DNA of 64,000 nt from Gammaproteobacteria bacterium (GCA_029253585.1 JAQWZF010000033.1:22580-86579); one strand, 5' to 3'. Shown: positions 37,015 through 46,667, numbered from the stretch's first letter. Program-made: numbers and translations. Notes: generated by a model not told the origin, from the letters alone.

Positions 37015-37407
37015 TTACCTCTGCCGTCTCTTAATCTTGGCAACGGCATCACGAAAAACATCTAGCAAGGTTTCGTGTTTGTAGTCGGTGAATTCACCCG
37101 CATCCATAAACATGCCGTGCTCTTCACAAGCCTCATACTCCAGATGTGTCTGCTTCGAGTCGTTCAGCTTAGTCATGTTCTTGCCACATCGCGGGCACTG
37201 AATATCACGAACTGTGTTGTACGTCTTGCCAACCTCAGGATCGCCGCTGTCAGCAAAATCTGCCATCCAGTCGCCCTTCAGTTGTTCTGCCTCGCCGTTG
37301 TCGAACCACAGACCTTTACAGCTATTGCACTTATCTATCATTACCTGACCATGCAGTGTCTCAATCTTTAGCTCCTGCATTTCAGAATTGCATTTAGGGC
37401 AGTCCAT
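37015..37407 (-). CDS. zf-TFIIB-type double zinc-ribbon protein
   Basis: 130 aa with two similar zinc-ribbon units: CPKCNSEM ... CNSCKGLWFDNGEAEQL and CPRCGKNM ... CEEHGMFMDAGEF (the second uses Cys-Glu-Glu-His). A basic C-terminal tail (KIKRRQR) follows. Found widely in bacteria; no established function. Start ATG 37407 has AAGGAGAA upstream. Confidence 0.85.
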   Translation of the reverse strand: MDCPKCNSEMQELKIETLHGQVMIDKCNSCKGLWFDNGEAEQLKGDWMADFADSGDPEVGKTYNTVRDIQCPRCGKNMTKLNDSKQTHLEYEACEEHGMFMDAGEFTDYKHETLLDVFRDAVAKIKRRQR

Positions 37408-37687
37408 TTGGTTCTCCTTAAATATGCCTTTTTATTTTTAGGGACTTACTCTGACTAAGCCAGCTTGGTGCGCAGCATCTAACACCAATTTAGAGAGTGC
37501 ATAGTATAAGCAATTTTCGTCTCAGACCAAGCCAAAATTCGGAATTGGCGCGAATCTACTGGGCTTGGGGGATATTAAGTCGGTGTTCACATTAGCAGAG
37601 GTAGTATTTGAGAACTTTCGACACAGTTTGAACGCAACTATGTGTCGCTATAGTGCAACTGAGCAAAACTGAAACAAGAGACAACCC

Positions 37688-38497
37688 ATGAGATATGCTC
37701 GATTACTAGCACTTTCGCTATTGCTGAGCTTTTCTCCCGCGCTTTTCGCCCGAGAAGGCTCTGCTAATGTAAGCAGCGCCTGTGCAACGCTGGAATTTAT
37801 GGCAAAGATGGTTTCGCTGAACACCATGCTACCCGCCGACTTTGATGATGTCGGTGAGATGCATATCATGGTCGATGCACTGGCCGAACTGAATCAATTA
37901 GCCTGCCAGCCGGTGATTCTAACTGGCTATAGGCGCGGCAATAGCTACTACGGGAATGGATCATTGATCTCCAATGACCTCTACCACCAGGCATGGTATT
38001 TCCCAAACGGGCAGCTGTTTATGGCCAAACCGGGGGAAGATACAACCATCTACTACCCAAACGGCAGAATAATGGCCTATCACTGGATGCACGGTGATCA
38101 GGCTTTATTCTGGCCGAATGGCGCTATGGCAACCAACTATTTCCGGGCATTCGATGAGACCTGGTACTACCCGGATGGCAATATTATTACCTATGAGTCT
38201 GGCTATGCTGGCGGCAGATGGTTCTACCCATTCCAGCGCCTGAATGGCGGTGTCGGGCAGGAGGTTATATCGAGTAATTGGGGTATTGAAGACGAGGACT
38301 TCACCTTCCTCAACTTTACAAACCAGGACCAGCTGTTCACGGCGAGGGAGCGTATACGCCGCAAGCTGATCTTTGATGACATCAACCTGCTAGATATTCC
38401 CGGCGTGCTGTTGATTATCACAAGGCTTTATCAGGCTGCAGACACGGCCAAGCAGTCTGCGCCCGCCGATGTTAACATCACCGGCGCTCCGTTCTAG
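37688..38497 (+). CDS. Secreted protein with repeated W/Y-Y-PNG (MORN-like) motifs
   Basis: 269 aa with signal peptide (LLALSLLLSFSPALFAR). Residues about 98-180 hold a run of similar units: AWYFPNGQLF, IYYPNGRIMAY, LFWPNGAMATNYF, TWYYPDGNIITY and a degenerate RWFYPFQRLNGG. These resemble MORN/toxin_15-type beta repeats, which bind lipid or stack as beta hairpins. The C-terminal part is helical (FTARERIRRKLIFDDINLLD). I do not know a function. About 280 bp of non-coding DNA separates it from the divergent zinc-ribbon gene. Confidence 0.75.
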   Translation: MRYARLLALSLLLSFSPALFAREGSANVSSACATLEFMAKMVSLNTMLPADFDDVGEMHIMVDALAELNQLACQPVILTGYRRGNSYYGNGSLISNDLYHQAWYFPNGQLFMAKPGEDTTIYYPNGRIMAYHWMHGDQALFWPNGAMATNYFRAFDETWYYPDGNIITYESGYAGGRWFYPFQRLNGGVGQEVISSNWGIEDEDFTFLNFTNQDQLFTARERIRRKLIFDDINLLDIPGVLLIITRLYQAADTAKQSAPADVNITGAPF

Positions 38498-38520
38498 TCG
38501 AGGCACAGAAACGGCGGACC

Positions 38521-39552
38521 CTAGTAGCTGTACTGATCCGATCGCTCTCGCAATGTTGCAACTGAAATGTCACCCGTCTGACATTCCAGCAAATCGGCTT
38601 TGCTAAAGACATGAATTTTATCAGTACGGCGCTGGTCTTCGCCCTGCTCCCCCAGCCCTGTGAGAATTATTGAAACACGCTCATCAAGGGGCAGTTCACG
38701 CAAGGTCGAGCCATAGTCGCACACTGCCAGATAGAGCTTATCCTCGAAGGCTTCGACATCTTGCTCCCATCGCTGCGAGTACGCCTGTTCTGCCTGCTCA
38801 CTACGCAGTTTTAACTCGGCCGCCTTCGCAACTGCCTGCTCACGCAGGGGCTCTATTTGTGCCACAACGGCATCGAGCTTGCTCCTGATCTCTTCATTGA
38901 TCTGCGACTCTGCAATCGCCTGGGAAGTCGACTCCCTAATCTGTGCTTCGACCTCTCTTAGCCCCTGCATCTTCTGCCTCAAATCTGCGCGCAGGGCCTC
39001 GATGTCGCTGCGTAATAGAGCATAGTCACTTTCGTCGACAGAGCCTAGAGAACGCAATGAACGTGCGGATTCGTTCGCCTGAGCAATAGCGTTGTTTACA
39101 ATCAACGAATAGTCAACGTTCGCAACTCTATCCATCATTTCAGAATAGAAACTGGAGGAGTCAGCCGATTCACTGCGCAGCGCCATTATCGGTGACGCCT
39201 GTATCGGTGCAGACTGCGCCCTCGCAATTGACTCGAACGGATTTCCCCGAAATTGCAGAGATTGCATAGCAGTATTTAGGGATGCCAAGTTCAATCGGTT
39301 GCGACTATTTGCCAATGGCGTTCGCACATCCAGTACCACTCCCTGACCAATGAGATAGGTACTTTCGATGCCGCCTAGACTCAAGCCGAAGAGGCCCTTC
39401 GCCTCTTCGAAGTCCAAAGCATCTTCAAGTACGCCTGAAAATATATCGATGTTTCTCTGCAAACTCTCTAACTGTTGATCTTGGGCACTCGCGGAAACGG
39501 CGCTCATCGCTATCATTGCTACGACCAAGTTATGTCTAATCACTTTCAACAT
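38521..39552 (-). CDS. Exported coiled-coil protein of a sigma/anti-sigma operon
   Basis: 343 aa from the ATG at 39552 (GGGGGG upstream), which starts a signal peptide VVAMIAMSAVSASAQ. A long coiled coil occupies about residues 155-260 (LRSDIEALRADLRQKMQGLR ... RSEQAEQAYSQRWEQDVEAF), then a C-terminal part ending with LPLDERVSIILTGLG and KIHVFSKADLLEC. The last portion resembles modules found with anti-sigma systems. Third gene of the ECF sigma operon, only 13 bp after the anti-sigma gene, so probably a sensor or effector of that pathway. Function unknown. Confidence 0.75.
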   Translation of the reverse strand: MLKVIRHNLVVAMIAMSAVSASAQDQQLESLQRNIDIFSGVLEDALDFEEAKGLFGLSLGGIESTYLIGQGVVLDVRTPLANSRNRLNLASLNTAMQSLQFRGNPFESIARAQSAPIQASPIMALRSESADSSSFYSEMMDRVANVDYSLIVNNAIAQANESARSLRSLGSVDESDYALLRSDIEALRADLRQKMQGLREVEAQIRESTSQAIAESQINEEIRSKLDAVVAQIEPLREQAVAKAAELKLRSEQAEQAYSQRWEQDVEAFEDKLYLAVCDYGSTLRELPLDERVSIILTGLGEQGEDQRRTDKIHVFSKADLLECQTGDISVATLRERSDQYSY

Positions 39553-39565
39553 AGCCAAACCCCCC

Positions 39566-40246
39566 TTATCGAATCTCGCCCTGATAACCCACATAATTTA
39601 CTAACTGTTGCAGAGATCGAATCGTCTCGTAGTCACTATCCACCAATTGCTCATAACCTGCCCGCATGTCTTGCAGATCCAATAGGCGCTGCTGCTCAAA
39701 ATAGGCATACATCTGATCGAAGCTATCCGCCGTAGACTGTTGGGTCTGTTCCATAACCGCCTGTAACAATTGCACATTATTACTGTCCTGACGGCTTTCG
39801 ATCCGCGCGACGAGCAGCTGCATCTCATCCCTTTGGGCTTGCTCGAACTGAGCCAGTTGAGCAGGAAGATCTATATTCGCCCCCGCCGATCCACCGAATG
39901 AGACAGAGAAACCGGATTCATTACTAACTACGCTCACATTAAAAAGGAGTGCACAGAGCATGGCTAGAGATGCAGCCGTTGGTAACCACTGCCAACTCAA
40001 CCAGAGGCGCGACAGCGGGCGCTCGGCTCGATGTTCGCGCCGAAACAATTCACGCCCACGGTCCCAGTGCGGAACACTTTGTTCCTGCCATTGCTGCATG
40101 TCTCGCTGCACAAGCAATACCGACTCCAGCTCTGCGTTGCAGTGAGCACACACCGATAGATGCCTATCTAACTCATCACGCGCTACCGCTGACAAATCCT
40201 CAGAAAAGTATTCTTGCAATAGATATTGTGTCTTAGGACAGGACAT
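39566..40246 (-). CDS. Anti-sigma factor with zinc-binding N-terminus
   Basis: 226 aa. The N-terminal anti-sigma zinc domain shows His-x3-Cys-x2-Cys (RHLSVCAHC). One transmembrane helix (TAASLAMLCALLFNVSVV) leads to a periplasmic coiled coil rich in Gln/Glu. It overlaps the sigma gene by 14 bp, as expected for a cognate pair that holds the sigma factor at the membrane. Confidence 0.88.
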   Translation of the reverse strand: MSCPKTQYLLQEYFSEDLSAVARDELDRHLSVCAHCNAELESVLLVQRDMQQWQEQSVPHWDRGRELFRREHRAERPLSRLWLSWQWLPTAASLAMLCALLFNVSVVSNESGFSVSFGGSAGANIDLPAQLAQFEQAQRDEMQLLVARIESRQDSNNVQLLQAVMEQTQQSTADSFDQMYAYFEQQRLLDLQDMRAGYEQLVDSDYETIRSLQQLVNYVGYQGEIR

Positions 40247-40814
40247 TTTCTTTCTCCGAAACTACCTTCAATTTCTTTAGAGCGCTATAGAAGCGCGTCT
40301 TTACCGTATTAGCCGATATGTCTTGCAGCTCAGCGATCTCATCAAATGTTAGGGATTGAAAAATTTTCAACTCCAGTATCGAACGCTGATCCATACTGAG
40401 CTCATTCAACATAGTTAATATTCGAGTATTTAATTCTTGAGAGCCCAATCTATATTCTGGCTCCAAGTTTGTCTGGCCAGGAAATTTTTCAAACTCATCG
40501 CCTTCATCTTCACTGGAAAATTTTGGAGTTGATGTCATTAGTCGCTTACGGCGATTCATATCCACCGCTTTGTTATGGGCGATTCTGAAGATCCAGCTAC
40601 TAAATTTCGCATCGCCTCTGAATCTATGAAGATTTCTATAGACCCCCAGAAACACCTCCTGCATTAGGTCCATCGCATCACTGGAATTCCCGGTAAGACG
40701 TAATCCATGGTTGTAGATTTTCGACTCATAGCGCTTCACCAATTTTTCCCATGCATAGGCCGACCCCTTAAGAGCCGCTGATATTAGCGCTTCGTCTTCG
40801 TCTATAAGACTCAT
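40233..40814 (-). CDS. ECF-type RNA polymerase sigma factor
   Basis: 193 aa from the ATG at 40814 (frame open to 40853). Region 2 (GNSSDAMDLMQEVFLGVYRN, WIFRIAHNKAVDMNRRK) and region 4 (SMDQRSILELKIFQSLTFDE, IAELQDISANTVKTRFYSAL) are clear. An RpoE-like group IV sigma. First gene of the sigma / anti-sigma / coiled-coil operon. Target promoters are not evident here. Confidence 0.93.
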   Translation of the reverse strand: MSLIDEDEALISAALKGSAYAWEKLVKRYESKIYNHGLRLTGNSSDAMDLMQEVFLGVYRNLHRFRGDAKFSSWIFRIAHNKAVDMNRRKRLMTSTPKFSSEDEGDEFEKFPGQTNLEPEYRLGSQELNTRILTMLNELSMDQRSILELKIFQSLTFDEIAELQDISANTVKTRFYSALKKLKVVSEKENVLS

Positions 40815-40921
40815 GGAATCCCCATCCTGTTGCCGCGTAGCGTTTTTATGCATAAAAACAGGATACTGGTTTTAGAGAGTAAGTCGCAAGCTAAGAGAGA
40901 ATAGTTTGTACAGAGCTTAAA

Positions 40922-41440
40922 TTACTTAGCGGGATAGGCGTGTAACGAATCGTCGACTAGAACGCTCCACACCCTGTTGAAGGTGTGTACCTTGTCTGTG
41001 CTGCCGTTGGAATCGATCATAGGATAGCCCTTGTTGGCCCAATCGAATAAGGAGTGCTCTAGATTCAATACCCGAGTGAAGCCAAGCTCCTGGAGATCGG
41101 CGGCCACTGCAGCCGACCGGTAACCTACGGAACAATAGACAACAATTTCTGTCTCCTTGCCCAGCCCCCGCTGCGCGACTATGTCTGCTATGGCCTGTGC
41201 AGTCTCAAGATTAATGGCATCGCCAAGATGGCTGACACCGAACTCATCCACCTCTCTCACATCGATCACAAGGGGAAAAATTTCGCCGGCATCTTCATAG
41301 CGAGACCGAAGCTGGTCTGTTGAAATTGATTTTACACTGGGAAATTCTCGTCGAATCTTGTCATCGACTGACTCCCAACTTACGCCGAACAAGCCGAAGA
41401 AGAAGGATGACATTGAAGCCGCTGTGATAAAGTTGAGCAT
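40922..41440 (-). CDS. Rhodanese-domain protein
   Basis: 172 aa. One rhodanese domain with active-site loop CSVGYRSAAVA (catalytic Cys) and FPLVIDVREVDEFGVSHLGD. The N-terminus is hydrophobic (LNFITAASMSSFFFGLFGV) and may be a signal or anchor. Sulfur transferase or redox role not assignable. The C-terminal segment after the domain (STDKVHTFNRVWSVL) is unremarkable. Confidence 0.85.
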   Translation of the reverse strand: MLNFITAASMSSFFFGLFGVSWESVDDKIRREFPSVKSISTDQLRSRYEDAGEIFPLVIDVREVDEFGVSHLGDAINLETAQAIADIVAQRGLGKETEIVVYCSVGYRSAAVAADLQELGFTRVLNLEHSLFDWANKGYPMIDSNGSTDKVHTFNRVWSVLVDDSLHAYPAK

Positions 41441-41712
41441 GTGCGGTGTCTGCCTGAGGGGCTAGCTTGAGAATGGACTAAACTAAGAATGAGCTTAACT
41501 AATAATTCACTTACATTACATGAAGAGCAAGACCGCCAACAACAGCAACTTTTATCTGGCAAAGCGCAGGCAGCCAATTCGTCTTACCCAGCCTCCCCCC
41601 AAGAAGTTATCGCCTCGTGAGCAATCTATCTGGGCTTGACGAGCCGGCTGCTTTTCCTGCGCTCTATGCTGGACCTGGACACATTGAGAGCTAGAAGGCT
41701 CAAGAAAAAGAT

Positions 41713-43377
41713 CTAGGCTGCGGCACGCTGCTCGCTAAGCAGTTCACTGGCCGCCCCCATTAATGCATTGAGCGAAGAGGCGATGATGTCCTTGCTGATC
41801 GCAACACCGGTGTAACGCCCTCCATCACACTTTAATTGTATGTAGGTTACCGCTTCTGCGTCGGCACCCTGACCAAGCGCATGTTCGCCATATTCCATAA
41901 TTTCAAAATCGATTTTGATCGCTTCTTTGAGACCAACCACGAAGGCATCCAACACACCATCGCCCTCACCACTGATAGCCATCTCATCACCAAAATAATC
42001 TATCTTGGCAGTAAATGTCTCGCGCCCTGCCGATTTTGAAATACTAAAATCTTCGAGGCTGATCACCTTGTCGCTAGTCAGATAATGCCGGTTAAAAAGG
42101 TTCCAGATTTCGTCGGGCTGAATTTCCTGCCCGCTCACCTCGGTCGCTTGCTGCACGACTCGACTAAATTCTATTTGCAGCCAGCGCGGCAATTCAAAGC
42201 CAAATTTGTTGGCCAGCACATAGGCGATACCACCCTTACCCGACTGACTATTCACACGGATAACATCCTGATAGGTGCGACCCAAGTCACGGGGATCGAT
42301 CGGAAGATAGGCGATCTCCCATGTCTCACCTTCCTTATAAATATCGAGACATTTCTTAATAGCGTCCTGGTGGGAACCCGAGAATGCGGTAAATACCAGA
42401 TCGCCAGAATAAGGTTGTCGCGGATGCACATCGATCTGCGTGCACTCACGAACCACCGAAACAATTTTGTCCATATCACGCAGATCAAGCTGCGGATCGA
42501 CGCCCTGGCTATAGAGATTCATCGCCATAACCACGATGTCCATATTGCCAGTGCGTTCGCCGTTGCCCAGCAGCGTCCCTTCGACTCTCTGAGCACCACC
42601 CATAACGGCTAATTCCGCAGCCGCAACAGCGCAGCCTCGATCGTTATGTGTATGCAAACTAACAATTATCGCTTCCCTGTTCTGTATATTGCGACAGAAC
42701 CACTCAATCTGATCCGCATACACATTCGGTGTCGACACCTCTACCGTGGAAGGCAGATTAAAAATAATGGGTTTCTCTACCGTAGGCTTCCAGATGTTAG
42801 CCACAGCGTCGCAAACCTCGACCGAAAATTCTATCTCTGTGCCGGTAAAACTCTCCGGGGAATATTGAAACCTCCAATCCGTATCTGGCGCCAGATCAGC
42901 ACAGCGCTGGACTTCCTGCGCTCCCGCCACTGCAATTTCGATGATGCCCGCCTTGTCGGTACGAAAAACTTTCTCGCGCTGAACGACGGAAGTCGAGTTG
43001 TAGACATGAAGAATCGCTTTCTTTGCTCCCCTCAAGGATTCGAAGGTTCGCTGAATCAATGCAGGTCGTGCCTGAGTGAGAACCTGTATAGTTACGTCAT
43101 CTGGAATTTTATTCTCTTCAATAAGACTGCGAACAAAATCGAAGTCTGGCTGCGAAGCAGCAGGAAAACCGACCTCAATCTCCTTAAAGCCAACAGAAAC
43201 GAGAAGCTCGAACATCTTCTTTTTCTGCGCCACTGACATAGGCTCGATCAGCGCCTGATTTCCATCACGCAGGTCTACGCTGCACCAGATAGGTGCCTCG
43301 GTGATGACCTGGTTCGGCCAAGTCCTATCTTGTATGTCGATAGTCTTAAACGGTTTGTATTTACTATGATCGAACAC
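41713..43377 (-). CDS. leuA: 2-isopropylmalate synthase, long form
   Basis: The likely start is GTG at 43377, with GAGGAAG just upstream, giving the usual N-terminus FDHSKYKPFKTIDIQDRTWP and 554 aa; the frame continues to an ATG at 43434. Catalytic barrel: WCSVDLRDGNQALIEPM and HTHNDRGCAVAAAELAVMGG. C-terminal regulatory LeuA domain (VTYIQLKCDGGRYTGVAIS) present. First committed step of leucine biosynthesis. Divergent from an Lrp-type regulator 300 bp away. Confidence 0.96.
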   Translation of the reverse strand: MFDHSKYKPFKTIDIQDRTWPNQVITEAPIWCSVDLRDGNQALIEPMSVAQKKKMFELLVSVGFKEIEVGFPAASQPDFDFVRSLIEENKIPDDVTIQVLTQARPALIQRTFESLRGAKKAILHVYNSTSVVQREKVFRTDKAGIIEIAVAGAQEVQRCADLAPDTDWRFQYSPESFTGTEIEFSVEVCDAVANIWKPTVEKPIIFNLPSTVEVSTPNVYADQIEWFCRNIQNREAIIVSLHTHNDRGCAVAAAELAVMGGAQRVEGTLLGNGERTGNMDIVVMAMNLYSQGVDPQLDLRDMDKIVSVVRECTQIDVHPRQPYSGDLVFTAFSGSHQDAIKKCLDIYKEGETWEIAYLPIDPRDLGRTYQDVIRVNSQSGKGGIAYVLANKFGFELPRWLQIEFSRVVQQATEVSGQEIQPDEIWNLFNRHYLTSDKVISLEDFSISKSAGRETFTAKIDYFGDEMAISGEGDGVLDAFVVGLKEAIKIDFEIMEYGEHALGQGADAEAVTYIQLKCDGGRYTGVAISKDIIASSLNALMGAASELLSEQRAAA

Positions 43378-43678
43378 GGATACTTCCTCACTCAGTAGAT
43401 TTAGTTTGAAACCCGGTGCGGTCTTTCTCAACAACTCGATTCACTACGTCCTTTTGAGACTCTGAATCTTGACGATCAGCCTGTTTAGCTAGTCACCCGA
43501 ACTTTGAGGCTGCCTAGAATAGAGCAAGTCCCTTGGCTTTTCTACGACTAAATTGCCTCATAATTCGTTTTTATTGGTGATATTAGCTATTTATATAAAT
43601 ATTTTTATTCATTTATGCCAATTTATAGAATAACATCGATTTTACTCTCTTAGATCACTCAAGACACAGGGCGCGGCG
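43378..43678. promoter_or_regulatory. AT-rich intergenic region between leuA and the Lrp-type gene
   Basis: About 300 bp, strongly AT-rich from 43550 to 43640 with several TATATAA/TTTATA tracts. It must hold both divergent promoters. Lrp-family regulators often bind such curved DNA. I cannot place defined boxes with confidence. Confidence 0.45.
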
Positions 43679-44155
43679 ATGCGGTTGGACAAGCTAGACA
43701 AGAGGATTTTGCAAGAGCTACAACGCAATGGGGCGATTACCAATCTGGAGCTCGCCGAGAAGATCGGCCTCTCTCCCTCTCCCTGCGCGCGTCGTGTCAA
43801 ACAACTGCAAGATAGTGGAATTATCAAGCACCAGGTAACCTTGCTGGACGCCTCGAAACTGGAGCTTAAACTAATCGCGCTCATTCAGATCAGCATGGAT
43901 CGCCACACCCCCGATCGCTTTGAAATCTTCGAAGAGAAGGTGCGCAGCTTTCCCGAGGTTACAGAATGCCTGCTAATCACCGGCCAGTCGGCGGACTATC
44001 AGCTAAAGGTCTTCGTACCGGATATGGAGTACTACCAGGAATTCCTGTTGAATAAGATAACCAAGATCGAAGGCGTCACCGACGTACACTCCAGTTTTAT
44101 CCTGCGAGAAGTTCTTAGCACGACCGAACTTCCCCTCACCCATATTCAAAGTTAA
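43679..44155 (+). CDS. Lrp/AsnC family transcriptional regulator
   Basis: 158 aa. Helix-turn-helix (RILQELQRNGAITNLELAEK, IGLSPSPCARRVKQL) then the RAM/ligand domain (VTECLLITGQSADYQLKVFV). A local or global amino-acid-responsive regulator; its divergent placement beside leuA suggests it may regulate leucine synthesis. Followed at 18 bp by the HCCA isomerase-like gene, probably co-transcribed. Confidence 0.92.
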   Translation: MRLDKLDKRILQELQRNGAITNLELAEKIGLSPSPCARRVKQLQDSGIIKHQVTLLDASKLELKLIALIQISMDRHTPDRFEIFEEKVRSFPEVTECLLITGQSADYQLKVFVPDMEYYQEFLLNKITKIEGVTDVHSSFILREVLSTTELPLTHIQS

Positions 44156-44173
44156 ATTTTCGGAGAAATCACC

Positions 44174-44767
44174 GTGACTAAAACTATAGACTATTACCTG
44201 TCACTCATTTCGCCATGGTCTTATCTGGGTCATGAGAGGATCATAAAAATGGCGCAGAACAGCGACGCTAAGATCACTATATGGCCAGTGGATTTTAGTG
44301 TGATCTTCCCCAGCACTGGCGGTATACCCCTGCCAAAACGATCGAATCAGCGCAAAGACTATCGAATGCAGGAGCTACGTCGTTGGCGCGAGCACTTGAA
44401 CGTGCAATTGAATTTGGAACCAAAGCATTTCCCCGTCAGCGACAAGCTTGCCGCCACCATGGTCGTGAATCTTCGAGAAATCGATAGGACGGCAGCCGTA
44501 AACTTTGCCGGAGCCTGCCTCAAGGCATGCTGGTTAGAGGAGCGCGACATCAGCGACCGCGACACACTGCTAGACCTTGCCGAGGAAAACAACCTGAACG
44601 GAGATGCGCTGCTTAGCAACGGCGAAAGCGCGCTACAGACCATTGCCGAGGACAGCAAGAGAGCCGTTGAGCTTGGCGTGTTTGGCGCGCCGAGTTACCG
44701 GCTGGGCGAGCAGTTGTTCTGGGGGCAAGACCGCCTTGAGTTTCTCGAGAGAGCACTGCAGAAATAG
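44174..44767 (+). CDS. 2-hydroxychromene-2-carboxylate isomerase-like (kappa-class GST/DsbA fold)
   Basis: 197 aa from a GTG with GGAG upstream. The N-terminal IDYYLSLISPWSYLGHERI has the serine that binds glutathione in HCCA isomerases in place of the DsbA cysteines, and the C-terminal GVFGAPSYRLGEQLFWGQDR is characteristic. In naphthalene degraders this enzyme isomerises hydroxychromene carboxylate; no such pathway is seen, so the substrate is uncertain. Confidence 0.88.
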   Translation: MTKTIDYYLSLISPWSYLGHERIIKMAQNSDAKITIWPVDFSVIFPSTGGIPLPKRSNQRKDYRMQELRRWREHLNVQLNLEPKHFPVSDKLAATMVVNLREIDRTAAVNFAGACLKACWLEERDISDRDTLLDLAEENNLNGDALLSNGESALQTIAEDSKRAVELGVFGAPSYRLGEQLFWGQDRLEFLERALQK

Positions 44768-44770
44768 ACG

Positions 44771-45589
44771 CTAGAAGAAGTGCTTAATCTTCTCCTTATA
44801 GGAACGGCTCATCTTTAACGATGAGCCGCAACTCAGGGTCAGATGAAACTCGCCGTTGATATGTGAGGAAACCTTTTCCACCCTGCGCAGATTCACGATA
44901 GTCGATCGATGAACACGCTGAAATATAGCTGGATCTAGCTTCGACTCAAGTTCCTTCATCGTGGTTCGCATGATATGCGTCGCACCGGCAACGTGTACGC
45001 ACATATAATCGCCCGCTGCGTCCACCCAGTCGATATCTTTGATTCGTACGAAAGTAATTGATGAGCCGTCCTTGATGGCGAGACGATCTGCGTGCTCCAC
45101 AGATTGATCTTCCCCCTCTGATAGCTCACTTATTGCGGCAAAGGATTTACCGGTGAGACTCACTAGCAGATTCAATAACCGCTGCTTCTCCCTAGCTGCA
45201 TCTACTTGCAATTTGTGCTGACGTGCTTTCGCTACCGCCTCTAGCAGACGCTCATTCTCAACCGGCTTTAGCAAATAATCGATCGCATGTATTTTAAAGG
45301 CGTCTACTGCAAACGAATCATAGGCAGTCACGAACACAATCATCGGCAAAATATCAGCCTGGATCTCGCCAATCATTTCCAGCCCAGTCTTACCGGGCAT
45401 TTGTATATCGAGAAAGACGAGATCATGCTCTAGCTCGGCAATAGCCTGCAGCGCCTCCTTCGCATTGGCACAACTCTTGACGATTTGCACGTTCTCTATT
45501 GCACTCAGGCGCATCTCTAGCCCCTGTCTGGCCAGCTCCTCATCATCGACGATAATCGCCTTCAGTATATTTGTGTCATTGCCTGTCAT
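44771..45589 (-). CDS. LytTR-family response regulator
   Basis: The frame reaches 45601; the ATG at 45589 gives 272 aa. Receiver domain with LVFLDIQMPGKTG (phosphorylated Asp) and YLLKPVENERL; C-terminal LytTR DNA-binding domain (VDAAGDYMCVHV ... RVHRSTIVNLRRVEKV). AlgR/LytR-type. Overlaps the sensor kinase gene, so the two form a two-component pair. Targets unknown. Confidence 0.93.
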   Translation of the reverse strand: MTGNDTNILKAIIVDDEELARQGLEMRLSAIENVQIVKSCANAKEALQAIAELEHDLVFLDIQMPGKTGLEMIGEIQADILPMIVFVTAYDSFAVDAFKIHAIDYLLKPVENERLLEAVAKARQHKLQVDAAREKQRLLNLLVSLTGKSFAAISELSEGEDQSVEHADRLAIKDGSSITFVRIKDIDWVDAAGDYMCVHVAGATHIMRTTMKELESKLDPAIFQRVHRSTIVNLRRVEKVSSHINGEFHLTLSCGSSLKMSRSYKEKIKHFF

Positions 45590-46667
45590 AGGGGATTTCA
45601 ACCGTTACAATTAAGCCGCCAGTCTCAGCATTGCTAAATATCAATTTATGTTCGCCTGAATAGATCTCTTGTAGGCGATTTCTAATATTACTAATTCCCA
45701 CGCCTTGAGAGAATGCTGAACCATCACTTTCTCCATCAAGCTCTGGCACTCCGGGCCCATCATCTGCCACATGGACTACCAGCGTATTGTCTCTCACCTT
45801 GGCGCTAATTCGAATAGTGCCCCCGCTTTCCGACTGCGAGATCGCATATTTAATGGAATTTTCTATTAAGGGCTGCAGCAACATGGTCGGGACCATAGCA
45901 CGCTCGGCGCGAGTCTCGATGTCTATATCCAGCCGCAACCGTTCTGCAAATCTTACCTTCTCGATATCCAGATACAACCTCGATGTCTCCAGCTCATGGA
46001 CCAGATTCACCTTATCCAATGGGGAATGATCGAGGGAGTAACGCAGAAACTTGCTTAGCTTAGTCAGCATCTCATTCGCCCTGTCATTTGCCGATGACAA
46101 AACCAAGGTTGAGATGGCGTTGAGGGTATTGAATAGGAAATGAGGATTAAGCTGGTAACGCAACATCAACAGCTGCGCTTCGTGAGCTAGAGATTCAGAG
46201 CGCAGGCTCTTCTCCTTTTCGGCCTGAAACAGTTGATAGTATTTGATAATAAAATACAGACCACTCCACAACAGAAGCAGGGGAAAGGAACTGCTAAACA
46301 GATTGTCGAAGAGAACTTCGGCACTGGCATCTGAAAGGCTCAGCATCTCTCCAAACGGAATAAAAGAGATGTAGTTCCTGATTGGCTGCCAAATTAAGGC
46401 GCCCAATAGGGAACCAAACCAGGCAACCAGGAAGCGCACTACAAAGCCGCGCTCCCAGACCAGTTTGTAGAGAGAGCGCAGACCTGCCGTTAACACCATC
46501 GCAGGAATTGCACTGGCTCCGGATACTAACGCCCGAGAAAAAATATACTCGGGGGGCACAACGATAATATCGCGCAACACCGACATCACCACCCACGCAG
46601 ACCAGCCCAGCAGCTGGAATACCCAGAACTGCTTGCTACGGATTAGATCAATAGTACTGCTGCTCAC
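45576..46667 (-). CDS. LytS/AlgZ-type sensor histidine kinase
   Basis: 363 aa. About four transmembrane helices in the first 140 residues, then a His_kinase domain with LMLRYQLNPHFLFNTLNAIS (phospho-His) and ATPase motifs VPTMLLQPLIENSIKYAI and VHVADDGPGVPE. No large sensor domain is present, so the membrane part probably senses the signal. Cognate partner is the LytTR regulator immediately downstream. Confidence 0.93.
   Translation of the reverse strand: MSSSTIDLIRSKQFWVFQLLGWSAWVVMSVLRDIIVVPPEYIFSRALVSGASAIPAMVLTAGLRSLYKLVWERGFVVRFLVAWFGSLLGALIWQPIRNYISFIPFGEMLSLSDASAEVLFDNLFSSSFPLLLLWSGLYFIIKYYQLFQAEKEKSLRSESLAHEAQLLMLRYQLNPHFLFNTLNAISTLVLSSANDRANEMLTKLSKFLRYSLDHSPLDKVNLVHELETSRLYLDIEKVRFAERLRLDIDIETRAERAMVPTMLLQPLIENSIKYAISQSESGGTIRISAKVRDNTLVVHVADDGPGVPELDGESDGSAFSQGVGISNIRNRLQEIYSGEHKLIFSNAETGGLIVTVEIPYDRQ

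Noticed and set aside
41489..41620. A 43-codon frame between the rhodanese gene and leuA (MSLTNNSLTLHEEQDRQQ...)
   Set aside because: Glutamine-rich and plausible as protein, but it has no clear ribosome-binding site, no recognised relatives and is too short to support.
42646..43236. A 196-codon plus-strand frame opposite leuA
   Set aside because: Antisense to conserved LeuA catalytic sequence; composition is not protein-like.
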